This document shows, piece by piece, positions 1-8,037 of a stretch of DNA of 64,000 nucleotides. The position numbers and the translations under genes were made by a program. The notes below the pieces were generated by a model. It was not told the origin of the DNA, made no database searches, and worked only from the letters and a program-made list of their open reading frames with translations. Position 1 is the stretch's first letter. Each line of letters begins with the position of its first letter. The stretch comes from JALUZX01 sp964561605. Its GTDB lineage: Bacteria > Planctomycetota > UBA1135 > JALUZX01. The stretch covers positions 78,267 to 142,266 of the forward strand of contig CAZLQD010000039.1 in NCBI GenBank assembly GCA_964561605.1. Reading direction: 5' to 3'.

Positions 1-745
1 CGTCGGGGGCGAGCCTCGCCAGGGCCAGGGGTAGACTCTTCCTGATTCCCTCCAGGATCTCTCCCGCCTCTTCGGGGTAGACCTCGGCAAAGGCCAGGGC
101 CCCCAGCCCGATCCCTCCATTGCAGACCTGGTTCCAGTTGTGCCTTGCCTTCACCCACCACCCGAAGCGGGCCTTTCCCCTGTAGGCCAGGAGGGCCGGC
201 CGGAAACCCTTTTCCAGGACGGCCCGGGCGAGGATCTTCCTTCGCTCTTCACTCCATGAGTCGTGGAGCCAGTCGTATCCCACGGCGAAGGCCGCCGTCA
301 TCTCGGCCGTATCCAGGAAGTGCCTGGGATTCCAGTCGGGAAACCGGGCCGCCGCCTCGAGCTCTTTCCAGGCCCGCTCCAGGTAATCCCTCCGGGAAGG
401 ATCCATCTTGTAGAGGAAGGCCAGGAGGAGCACCCTGCGAAGGACCCGCCTGCTCGTGGCCAACAGGCGGAGGCCGTCGGGAATCTCGTAGCGGGAGGGA
501 GGAGCGGAAAGGACCTTCCTCCCCTCCCGGAGGAGCCGGCCGTACCACTTTCCCAGGAGAGAGACCTTCCCGATCTCCCGCCGGACGGCCCGGAAGCGCT
601 CCTCGCCGGCGAAGATCCTGGGGTGTCTCCTGGAGCCCGCCGGCAACCCGGACTTCCCGGCCAGGGCCTTCCGTGGCGGGGAGGTCCTCCCCTGGGCTCC
701 GAGGAAGAGGAGAGCCAAGAAAGGAAAGAGGAGTGTCCCGGCCAT
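1..745 (-). CDS. Heparinase II/III-like (alginate-lyase-fold) secreted protein, partial
   Basis: The gene runs off the left edge of the window; 248 codons of its N-terminal part are visible. It begins at an ATG at 745 with a short hydrophobic signal peptide (residues 1-19, rich in Leu/Phe), so export is expected. Further on come HPRIF, WNPRHFLDTAEM, GYDWLHDSW and HNWNQVCNGG, which are typical of the alpha/alpha-toroid N-terminal domain of heparinase II/III and related uronic-acid polysaccharide lyases. The catalytic and beta-sandwich parts would lie beyond the edge, so substrate cannot be judged. The gene is divergent from the S8 peptidase starting at 910; the 164-base gap must hold both promoters. 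The family call rests on these motifs read by eye. Confidence 0.75.
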   Translation of the reverse strand, partial: MAGTLLFPFLALLFLGAQGRTSPPRKALAGKSGLPAGSRRHPRIFAGEERFRAVRREIGKVSLLGKWYGRLLREGRKVLSAPPSRYEIPDGLRLLATSRRVLRRVLLLAFLYKMDPSRRDYLERAWKELEAAARFPDWNPRHFLDTAEMTAAFAVGYDWLHDSWSEERRKILARAVLEKGFRPALLAYRGKARFGWWVKARHNWNQVCNGGIGLGALAFAEVYPEEAGEILEGIRKSLPLALARLAPD

Positions 746-909
746 GCCTTGCCTTTCCCCCCTGCCGTGCGAGAGGCCCCGCCAGGGGAAGGTATCTTCC
801 TTTTCCCCCGTCCCTCCTGCTATGTTCCAGGTTCCCCTCGAGTCCGGGGAGACCGGGCGTCCGCCCCCCTGGACGGAAGGCTTTCGCAACGAGAAACGGA
901 GCATACACG

Positions 910-3774
910 ATGAAAAAAGGAAAAGCCTTGGTTCTTTCCGCCCTCCTCTGGGCGGCCGCCGCGCCGGCCCAGGAGAAGGAGGCCGGGAACTTCCCCTTCA
1001 ACAACACCACCGCCGTCGGGGCCGAGCAGTTCCTCAGGGCCCACCCCACCTACGACGGAAGGGGTGTGGTCCTGGCGGTCCTGGACTGCGGGGTCCAGCT
1101 GGGAATCCCCGGGCTCGTCACCACTTCCGACGGAAAGCCCAAGATCCTGGAGTGCCGGGACTTCACCGGCGAAGGAGACGTTCCCCTCGTCAAGGCCAAG
1201 GTGGTGAAGGAGGGCGGAAAGGAAGCCCTCGCCCTCGGCAAGGAGCGGTGGTTCGGCTTCGGCTCCCTTCCTTACAAGGCCGAGGGCCCCTACTACCTGG
1301 CCCTCTATTCCGAGAAGAGGCTGATCAACAACAACCTGAAGGACCTCAACGGCAACGGGAAGACCGACGACAAGTGGGCCTTCCTGGTCTTCCAGACCAA
1401 GGAGGGCTTCTGGGTGGTCTACCCCGACACCGACATGGACCACGACTTCGCCGACGAGAAGGGCCTCAGGGACTACGCCGTGAGACGGGACACCTTCCAG
1501 TTCGGCCCGAGGGACCCGAAGAAACAGCCGACTATCATCATCTGCTCCGTAACTGTCCGCCCCAAGGACAAGGTCCTGGAACTCTACATCCCCACCGGGG
1601 CCCACGGGACCCACGTGGCGGGCATGGCCTCGGGATATCACATGGACGGTAATCCCCACCACAACGGAATCGCCCCCGGGGCGCAGATCCTGGCGCTCAA
1701 GATCGGCGACAATTCCCTCTCCGGGGGGGCCACCGTCACGGGATCCATGATCAAGGCCTACGAATACGCCGTGGCATGGGCCCGGAAGCACAAGATGCCC
1801 CTGGTGATCAACATGAGCTACGGCATCGGGAGCGAGATCGAGGGCCTGGCCGAGATGGACAGGAAGCTGGACAGGCTCTTCACCGAGAACCCGACGGTCC
1901 TCTGCTCCATCTCCAACGGCAACGACGGCCCGGGGATCTCCAACACGGGAATCCCCGCCGCCAGCAAGCGGGTCTGGTCGGCCGGCGCCATGATGGCCGT
2001 GGACACCCTGGCCACGGTGTGGGGCGCGGACATCAAGACCTTCAAGCCCTTCATCTTCACCAGCCGGGGAGGGGAGGTCCCCAAGCCCGACGGCCTCGCC
2101 CCGGGAGGAGCCTCCTCCACCGTTCCCCGCTACCTCCGCAACGACGCCATGTGGGGCACCTCCATGGCCAGCCCCCAGACGGCGGGCTTCATGTGTTGCC
2201 TCGCCTCGGCCTGTCTCCAGGAGAAGATCCCTTACACCAACATGGTCTTCTACAGGGCCATGCGCAACGCTGCGAAGCCCCTTCCCGGCTGGAACGAGCT
2301 GGACCAGGGGGCGGGCCTGATCCAGATGTCCAAGACCTTCGAATACCTCAAGATCTATGCGGCCCGCAAGGAGTCGGAGAAGATCTACGCCTACGACGTC
2401 CGGGCCGAGGCCACGACCATGCCCCACGGCAGGGGAAGGGCGGCCTACTTCAGGGCCAGCCACTGGTATCCTGCATATCCGGATACGACGACCTTCGTCG
2501 TCACCCCCGTCTTCCCGAAGGATTTCACGCCCGACCAGAAGAACGACTTCTACCGGGCATACGACCTGGTGCCCCAGAAGGAGTGGATCCGGGTGAACAA
2601 GCCCTCGGCCTACATCAAGGGAACGACACCGCTGGTCCTCAAGGTCTGGTACGACAAGGAAGCCCTCCGCAAGCCCGGGCTCTACGTGGGGAGCATCTAC
2701 GCCTACCGCAAGGGCCTGCCCCACAAGCCCGAGAACATCGAGTTCCGCCTCCTGAACACCGTGGTCGTCCCCTATACCCTTTCTGCCGAAAACCACTTCA
2801 CCCTGGAGATGACCGGGATGAAGGTGGACCCGGGAGACATCCAGCGGTTCTTCGTGGACGTCCCGGCGGGGATGCAGGCCCTGAACACCAGGCTCACCAG
2901 CCCGGAAGGAAAATTCTGTCGCGCCCTCGTGACCATCTACTCCCCCACGGGAGAGGAAGCCGCATCCTGGGTTCCCAAGGTGGAGAAGCGCCCCGGCCCG
3001 GTCTACAACCAGGTCGTGGGACGCAAGCTCTATCCCGGCGTCTGGGAGATCGTGGTCTGGGGCTACTACCAGAACCGCGAGACTTCCACCTACAACCTGA
3101 GGATCCAAACCTCCGGCTTCCGGTCGAGCCCCCGGGAGCTCCAGGCCTTCACCTACCGCCACCCGAACCCGCCGTCGGGGAAGTTCAAGGTCGTCAACCT
3201 GGTCAACCGGATCTTCGAAGGATCCGTCCGGGGCGAGACCCTGGGATACGAGCGGACCCTCGAACCCGTCATATCCTCCACCAAGTGGACCTACACCTTC
3301 CGCATGCCCAAGGGGGTTACCAGGGTCCGCTTCGCCCTGGAGCTCTCCAAGCGGGACTACAACCTCTTCACCGACTTCGCCGTCCAGATCCGCGACGCTT
3401 CGGGCCGGGCCCTGACCCAGTCGGGCTTCAACTACCACGACCTGGAGTTGAATCTCGCCAACACGGGCGGAGGCCGTCCCTACACCCTGGTCCTCATCCC
3501 GGGCTACGCCGACAAGAGGCCCTCCAGGCCCTTCAAGGTGAAGATCCGGGAGGAGTATTACACCTCCAAGCGGATCGCCGTGAACGTGGGCGACTTGAAG
3601 ATCTACCCCTACGTCCCCACGGAGATCACCTTCACTCTCTCCGAGCCCCCGGCTCCGGTCCCGGAAGGATTCCAGCCCATGGGGCAGATCCTCTTCCGGG
3701 ACGCCGCCGAGAACCAGGTCCAGGGCTTCGTGCCCATCCGGTTCCAGGTGGGACTGACGGGGGGAAAACACTGA
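910..3774 (+). CDS. Secreted S8 subtilisin-like peptidase, tripeptidyl-peptidase II type
   Basis: This is a 954-residue secreted serine protease. A signal peptide (residues 1-20) is followed by the subtilase catalytic triad: Asp59 in AVLDCGV, His232 in AHGTHVAG and Ser418 in GTSMASP. The wide spacing between Asp and His, and the segment PGLVTTSDGKPKI after the Asp, are characteristic of tripeptidyl-peptidase II rather than of short subtilisins. An insert near residues 138-145 (DLNGNGKTDD) looks like a calcium-binding loop. About 500 residues after the Ser form beta-rich C-terminal domains. The ATG at 910 was chosen because a GGAG lies upstream and a signal peptide follows; the reading frame stays open to 145 but codes for nothing recognisable there. 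A role in extracellular or periplasmic protein degradation is inferred. Confidence 0.85.
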   Translation: MKKGKALVLSALLWAAAAPAQEKEAGNFPFNNTTAVGAEQFLRAHPTYDGRGVVLAVLDCGVQLGIPGLVTTSDGKPKILECRDFTGEGDVPLVKAKVVKEGGKEALALGKERWFGFGSLPYKAEGPYYLALYSEKRLINNNLKDLNGNGKTDDKWAFLVFQTKEGFWVVYPDTDMDHDFADEKGLRDYAVRRDTFQFGPRDPKKQPTIIICSVTVRPKDKVLELYIPTGAHGTHVAGMASGYHMDGNPHHNGIAPGAQILALKIGDNSLSGGATVTGSMIKAYEYAVAWARKHKMPLVINMSYGIGSEIEGLAEMDRKLDRLFTENPTVLCSISNGNDGPGISNTGIPAASKRVWSAGAMMAVDTLATVWGADIKTFKPFIFTSRGGEVPKPDGLAPGGASSTVPRYLRNDAMWGTSMASPQTAGFMCCLASACLQEKIPYTNMVFYRAMRNAAKPLPGWNELDQGAGLIQMSKTFEYLKIYAARKESEKIYAYDVRAEATTMPHGRGRAAYFRASHWYPAYPDTTTFVVTPVFPKDFTPDQKNDFYRAYDLVPQKEWIRVNKPSAYIKGTTPLVLKVWYDKEALRKPGLYVGSIYAYRKGLPHKPENIEFRLLNTVVVPYTLSAENHFTLEMTGMKVDPGDIQRFFVDVPAGMQALNTRLTSPEGKFCRALVTIYSPTGEEAASWVPKVEKRPGPVYNQVVGRKLYPGVWEIVVWGYYQNRETSTYNLRIQTSGFRSSPRELQAFTYRHPNPPSGKFKVVNLVNRIFEGSVRGETLGYERTLEPVISSTKWTYTFRMPKGVTRVRFALELSKRDYNLFTDFAVQIRDASGRALTQSGFNYHDLELNLANTGGGRPYTLVLIPGYADKRPSRPFKVKIREEYYTSKRIAVNVGDLKIYPYVPTEITFTLSEPPAPVPEGFQPMGQILFRDAAENQVQGFVPIRFQVGLTGGKH

Positions 3775-3826
3775 GACCCTGCACGCCGGGGAGGGGCCTT
3801 TGGGTCCCTCCCCTCCCGGAGGTTCC

Positions 3827-5002
3827 ATGGCCTGGGCTTCAGGCTTCGGAAAAGGCGGTTCCTTCCCGGCCGCCCTGGAAAGGGCGGCCGGCGAAGCCAG
3901 GGAGAAGCTCGGAGAGAGACCGGACTTCCTTCTCTTCTTCTCCACCCGCCCCCTTCCGGGAAGGGACACACCCTGTCCCAGGACCGCCCCCCTCCAGGCC
4001 GGCGCCAGGGTGCACCAGGTCCTGAAACCCCGAACGGGTTGGACCGGAGCGCCGGCCGTCTCCGTCCTGGCCGGTTCCTTCCCTTTCCCGTGCCTCCAGG
4101 TTCACCGCTTCCGGAAATCCGTTTTCCCCTCGCCGGACCAGCCGCCCCGGACCTGGCGTAGGACCCTTGGGATCCAAGGGCCCCCGCCATCGGCCCTCCT
4201 CCTCCTGGCCGGCCCCGCCTCCTCCCACCTGGCCCCCCTCCTCCCGGGGCTGGAATCGGCCTTTCCCAGGACCATCCTGGCCGGGGCCGTCCTGGGTCCC
4301 CCAGGCCCTCCCCACGAAGGGAAGGTCCTCTTCCTGGACCACCCCCTTCCGGCCGGGGAGGTCCTGGGCTTCGCCCTGGACCCGCCTCTTTCCATGGAAG
4401 TCCGGGTGGTCCCGGCCTTCGAACCCCTGGGCCCTCCCCGGAAGGTGACGGCCCTCTCCGGGGAGGAACTCTCCTCCCTGGACGGCCGGCCCGCCTGGGA
4501 AGTCCTCCGGGAAGAGACCCGGAGGAAGGACATTCCACCCGACCAGCCCCTCTTGGCCCAGGTCTCCTCCCTTCCCCCCGGGCCCGGGGAGGAACTTCCC
4601 TGCGGCACTGCCAGGACGGTCCTCAGGGTCGGACGGCGGGTTAGGGTCCTCACACCGGGCGGCCTCAGGGTGGGCCAGTGGATCCGCTTCTGCCGCCCCT
4701 CCCCGGAAAGGACGAGAATGCGGATTTCCGCCCTTCCGGATCCTGACGGGAAGGGACCGGGAGCGACCATCCTCTTCGCCTGTCCCCAGCCGGGGAACCC
4801 GCCGTCGCCGGACCCGGCCCAGGAGATCCTGGCCCGCCTGGAGGAGACCCCCCTCCTGGGAGCCCGCTCCTGGGCCCAGATCGCCGCTCCCCCCGGTTGC
4901 GGTCCCCTCCTCCTGGGCCAGACCCTCGTCTTCTGCAGAATCGGGGAGGCGGAACTTCCCTCAGCAGGAGACTCTCTCCCCGAGACCGGCCCCCGAAAGT
5001 GA
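3827..5002 (+). CDS. FIST-domain protein
   Basis: A 391-residue protein with no signal peptide. The N-terminal part (ALERAAGEAREKL, then PDFLLFFST) and the pattern VTALSG...LDGRPAWEVL in the middle match the FIST_N and FIST_C sensory domains, which are thought to bind small ligands such as amino acids and often feed signal transduction. The C-terminal part (ATILFACPQ ... LLLGQTLVFCR) fits the end of FIST_C. The length is normal for a stand-alone FIST protein. The ATG at 3827 is preceded by GGAGG four bases upstream; a TTG at 3800 is the alternative. No output domain is attached and the next gene is convergent, overlapping the last 42 bases, so a signalling partner is not evident. Confidence 0.65.
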   Translation: MAWASGFGKGGSFPAALERAAGEAREKLGERPDFLLFFSTRPLPGRDTPCPRTAPLQAGARVHQVLKPRTGWTGAPAVSVLAGSFPFPCLQVHRFRKSVFPSPDQPPRTWRRTLGIQGPPPSALLLLAGPASSHLAPLLPGLESAFPRTILAGAVLGPPGPPHEGKVLFLDHPLPAGEVLGFALDPPLSMEVRVVPAFEPLGPPRKVTALSGEELSSLDGRPAWEVLREETRRKDIPPDQPLLAQVSSLPPGPGEELPCGTARTVLRVGRRVRVLTPGGLRVGQWIRFCRPSPERTRMRISALPDPDGKGPGATILFACPQPGNPPSPDPAQEILARLEETPLLGARSWAQIAAPPGCGPLLLGQTLVFCRIGEAELPSAGDSLPETGPRK

Positions 5003-6025
5003 TCTCCCCCGCCTCTCCTCCAGGATCTCCAGGAAGGTCCGTTCCAGGAGTTCCAGCCGGTCCTCCATGGTGAAGGAGGCCGCCGCCTGGACGGCACCCC
5101 TCCTCAGGGTCTCCCTCACGTCCCTCCTGCGGGCCAGGAACACCAGGGCCGCCGCCATGGCCTCCCTATCGCCTGGAGGAACGAGCAAGGCGGAATTCCC
5201 TTTTGCGTAGGATCGGATGGAGGGAATGTCGGTCAGGACGGAAGGCACTCCGCAGGCCAGGGCCTCCAGGCCGGGAAGGTAGAAACCCTCTTCGACGGAA
5301 TCGGCCGTTCCAAGGAAGAGGTCCAGGCTCCTGTAGAGGTTTCCCATCTCCTCGTAGGGAACCCGGCAATGTGCCTCCACCCGGAAGGGCACCTTGAATT
5401 CGGCCTCCAGGAAAGGGAGGTGGCTGGCCCGGACGAGGACCAGGTCCAGGCCGGCCCGGGCCGCCAGGAGGCAGGCCTCGATCCCCGCGGCGATCCCCTT
5501 GATGGGAACCTGGGCCGGGCCGAAGAGGCCCACCCGCAGGGGCCCCTCCTCTCCCCGGGGCGGACCGGGATGCATGACCCTTCCGTCCACGGCGTTCGGA
5601 ACGGTCCGGCAGGAACGGCCGAAACGCCTGCCCAAGAGGTCCGCCAGGTGGGAGGAGACCACCACCAGGGACGTCTCCTCCATGGCGTAAACCCTCTCGA
5701 TCGCCTCCCGGATCCGGGCGGGCAGGCCCTCGTTCCCCTCGAAGCCCTGGCAGAAGTGGACGGGAATCCCCTTCCCGGAAAGAACGGCCGCCGGCACGGT
5801 GGACCAGTAGGTTCCCACCACCAGGTCCGCCCCATCCACACCCTCGAGAGAGAGGGCGGGGTCCTGGAGGAAAGGGACCCCCGGATCCGTCCAGGCCGGC
5901 GGGCCCGAACGGGAGACCAGGAGAACCTGGTGCCCCCTCTCCCGGAGGGCCCGGGCGTCCCGGAGTACGGTCTGCACCCCCCCCCAGGGTTCCTCCGCCG
6001 TTTCCAGGAGATAGACGATCCTCAA
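4961..6025 (-). CDS. GT4-family glycosyltransferase
   Basis: A cytoplasmic glycosyltransferase of the GT-B fold, about 354 residues. The N-terminal Rossmann-like half contains WGGVQTVLRDARALRERGH, the usual acceptor-side glycine-rich start of GT4 enzymes. The C-terminal half contains PNAVD, then EEGFYLPGLEALACGVP, the E-x7-E nucleotide-sugar motif, then LVPPGDREAM. These enzymes use nucleotide sugars to build envelope or exported polysaccharides; donor and acceptor are not predictable here. The chosen TTG at 6025 has GGAGG eight bases upstream; a TTG at 6040 in the same frame has no spaced ribosome binding site. The 3' end overlaps the convergent FIST gene by 42 bases. Confidence 0.8.
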   Translation of the reverse strand: MRIVYLLETAEEPWGGVQTVLRDARALRERGHQVLLVSRSGPPAWTDPGVPFLQDPALSLEGVDGADLVVGTYWSTVPAAVLSGKGIPVHFCQGFEGNEGLPARIREAIERVYAMEETSLVVVSSHLADLLGRRFGRSCRTVPNAVDGRVMHPGPPRGEEGPLRVGLFGPAQVPIKGIAAGIEACLLAARAGLDLVLVRASHLPFLEAEFKVPFRVEAHCRVPYEEMGNLYRSLDLFLGTADSVEEGFYLPGLEALACGVPSVLTDIPSIRSYAKGNSALLVPPGDREAMAAALVFLARRRDVRETLRRGAVQAAASFTMEDRLELLERTFLEILEERRGRSLSGAGLGERVSC

Positions 6026-6084
6026 AGGCCTTGCCTCCAACTCCCCTTCTTATCGGAGGTTCGGCCGCCCCCCCTGAAAGGCCC

Positions 6085-7851
6085 TCAAAGGGCCCGGAAG
6101 GGCCAGACCAGGGGCACCAGGAGGACCGTCAGGATGAAACAGATCGCCTGGAGGGGGAGCCCCGCCTTGAGGAAGTCCCGGTACTTGTATCCCCCCATCC
6201 CGTAGACCAGGGTGTTGGTCTGGAATCCCACGGGAGTGAGGAAACTCGCCGAGCAGGCGAAGAGGACGGCCATGACGAAGGGCCTGTGACCCAGGCCCAG
6301 GCCCGCGGCGGCCGTAAGGGCCACGGGGGTCATGAGGACCGCCACGGCCCCGTGGGTCAGCAACTCCGTGAGGACCACCGTCACCAGGTAGAGCCCCCCC
6401 AGGACGAGCAAGGGCCTCCCTCCCACCTGGCCCACCAGGAGCCCTGCCAGTTCCCCTGCGGCCCCGGAAGTCTCCAGGGCCTTGCCCAGGGCCAGGGCCC
6501 CCACGAGGAGGAAGAGGATCCTCCAGTCCACGGCCTTGTAGGCCTGGGCCGGGTTCAGGCATCCCCCCAGGACCATGGCCAGGGCCCCCGAGAGGGCGGC
6601 CACCGAGGAGGGGAGAAGGCCCAAGGCGATGGAGCCCACCATGCCCGCCAGGACTGCCGCCGCCAGGGGGGCCTTCCTCCGGTTCACCACCCCTTCCTGG
6701 ACCTCCTCGGTGAGGACGAACTCCTCCATCTTCCTGGCCTCCCTCACGGAGGACTCGTCGCCGAAGGCCAGGAGCACGTCCCCCGGCTGGAGGACCAGGC
6801 CCGAGACCTTCTCCCGGAGATGGCGTCCTTTGCGCATCACCGCAACCACGACCAGCCCGGCCCTCCTGTGGAGGCGAAGCTCCCGGACGGGCCGGCCCAC
6901 CACGGGGGAACCGGGCGGAACGAGGAGCTCCACGAAGGTCATGCTCCTGGGGTCGAAGGTGACCTTCCCTTCCATCAGCTCGGGAAGGAGTTCCACCCCG
7001 GGAACCCGGTCCAGGCCGGCGATGCTGTTCACCGGCCCTTTCACGAGGAGGATGTCCTCCTCCCGGAGGACCTCCTCCTTGGGCGGGGGCCAGCGCATCT
7101 CTTCCCCCCGGACCAGGACCAGGACCCGGGCCTTCAGGAGATTCTCGAAGTCCGCCACGGTCTTCCCCGCCGTGGAGGATCCCTTCTTCAAGGCCACCTC
7201 GGTGACGAACTCCCGGATCTTCTCTCCCTCCCTGGCCACGCCCAGGCTGGGCCGCAGGGGCAAAAAACGCCTCCCCACCAGGAGGAGGTAGGCCAGACCC
7301 GCCGCCGTGAAGGCCGCTCCCACGGGGAGGACCTCGAACATCCCCACAGGGGCGAAACCGTGGCGGGAGACCACTTCGGAGACCAGGATGTTGGTGCTCG
7401 TTCCCAGGAGGGTGCAGGTCCCTCCCAGGATGGAGGCGTAGGACAGGGGGATCAGGAGCTTGCTGGGGGGAATCCGGAAGCGTCCTGCCAGGCCCAGGAT
7501 CACCGGGAGGAAGACCGCCACGATGGGAGTGTTGTTCACGAAAGCCGAGGCCAGGGCGGTGAACAGGCACATCCAGAAGAGAAGGGGGCCCTCCCTCCCC
7601 GTGGACCGGGAGGCCAGGAAGCGGGCGAACCAGGCCAGGGCTCCCGTGCGGTGGAGCCCCTGGGCCACCACCAGGAGGGAGCCGATGGTGATCACCGCCG
7701 GATGGCCGAAGAAGGCCAGGCCCTCGGATGGTGAGAGGAGGCCCGAGAAGATGACCGCCAGGAGGGCCAGGAGCCCCACCTGGTCCATGGGAAGGACCTC
7801 CAGGGCAAGGAGGAGCAGGACCCCCAAGGTGATCGTCCCTGCCGTCCACAT
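6085..7851 (-). CDS. SLC13/DASS-family anion permease with two RCK_C domains
   Basis: A 588-residue inner-membrane transporter. Two groups of hydrophobic helices (about residues 1-190 and 390-588) flank a soluble central region (about 200-375) holding two TrkA_C/RCK_C-like domains, seen at KTVADFENLLKARVLVLVR and GDVLLAFGDESSVR. The repeated hairpin signatures FVNNTPIVAVFLP and TELLTHGAVAVLMTP fit the divalent anion:Na+ symporter family (dicarboxylate, sulfate or similar). The RCK_C pair is the usual architecture of the bacterial sulfate/dicarboxylate branch; the substrate is unknown. The ATG at 7851 is preceded only by a weak purine stretch. It is divergent from the VIT/vWA gene across a 186-base gap. 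Confidence 0.85.
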   Translation of the reverse strand: MWTAGTITLGVLLLLALEVLPMDQVGLLALLAVIFSGLLSPSEGLAFFGHPAVITIGSLLVVAQGLHRTGALAWFARFLASRSTGREGPLLFWMCLFTALASAFVNNTPIVAVFLPVILGLAGRFRIPPSKLLIPLSYASILGGTCTLLGTSTNILVSEVVSRHGFAPVGMFEVLPVGAAFTAAGLAYLLLVGRRFLPLRPSLGVAREGEKIREFVTEVALKKGSSTAGKTVADFENLLKARVLVLVRGEEMRWPPPKEEVLREEDILLVKGPVNSIAGLDRVPGVELLPELMEGKVTFDPRSMTFVELLVPPGSPVVGRPVRELRLHRRAGLVVVAVMRKGRHLREKVSGLVLQPGDVLLAFGDESSVREARKMEEFVLTEEVQEGVVNRRKAPLAAAVLAGMVGSIALGLLPSSVAALSGALAMVLGGCLNPAQAYKAVDWRILFLLVGALALGKALETSGAAGELAGLLVGQVGGRPLLVLGGLYLVTVVLTELLTHGAVAVLMTPVALTAAAGLGLGHRPFVMAVLFACSASFLTPVGFQTNTLVYGMGGYKYRDFLKAGLPLQAICFILTVLLVPLVWPFRAL

Positions 7852-8037
7852 GGCCCTATTGTGCCCCTTCCCGCGAAAGCGATCGAAGACCTTCCCGGCA
7901 ACCCTTCCGGAAGGGAGGTTCCCCGGCCCCCCCCACGCCCGGGGAGGAGCTTTCAGGGAACCGGGAGGCCGGGGCTGCGTTCCAGGAACTTTCCCGTGAT
8001 CCGGAGAACCAGAGAGGGAGGACGAGGAGGCTTTACC

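Noticed and set aside
821..826. TATGTT box upstream of the S8 gene as promoter
   Set aside because: An extended -10 like TGCTATGTT is present, but no -35 at a suitable distance could be defended.
145..909. N-terminal extension of the S8 peptidase frame to 145
   Set aside because: The extension is Pro/Arg/Ser-rich noise, overlaps the heparinase-like gene on the other strand, and a signal peptide begins at 910.
820..3969. A 1049-codon open frame on the minus strand opposite the S8 peptidase
   Set aside because: It is a by-product of high GC content; its translation is Gly/Val/Asp-rich without domains, and the plus strand has a clear catalytic triad.
6031..7734. A 567-codon plus-strand frame opposite the permease
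   Set aside because: Composition of Gly/Glu/His/Pro without structure; the minus strand has transmembrane helices and RCK_C domains.
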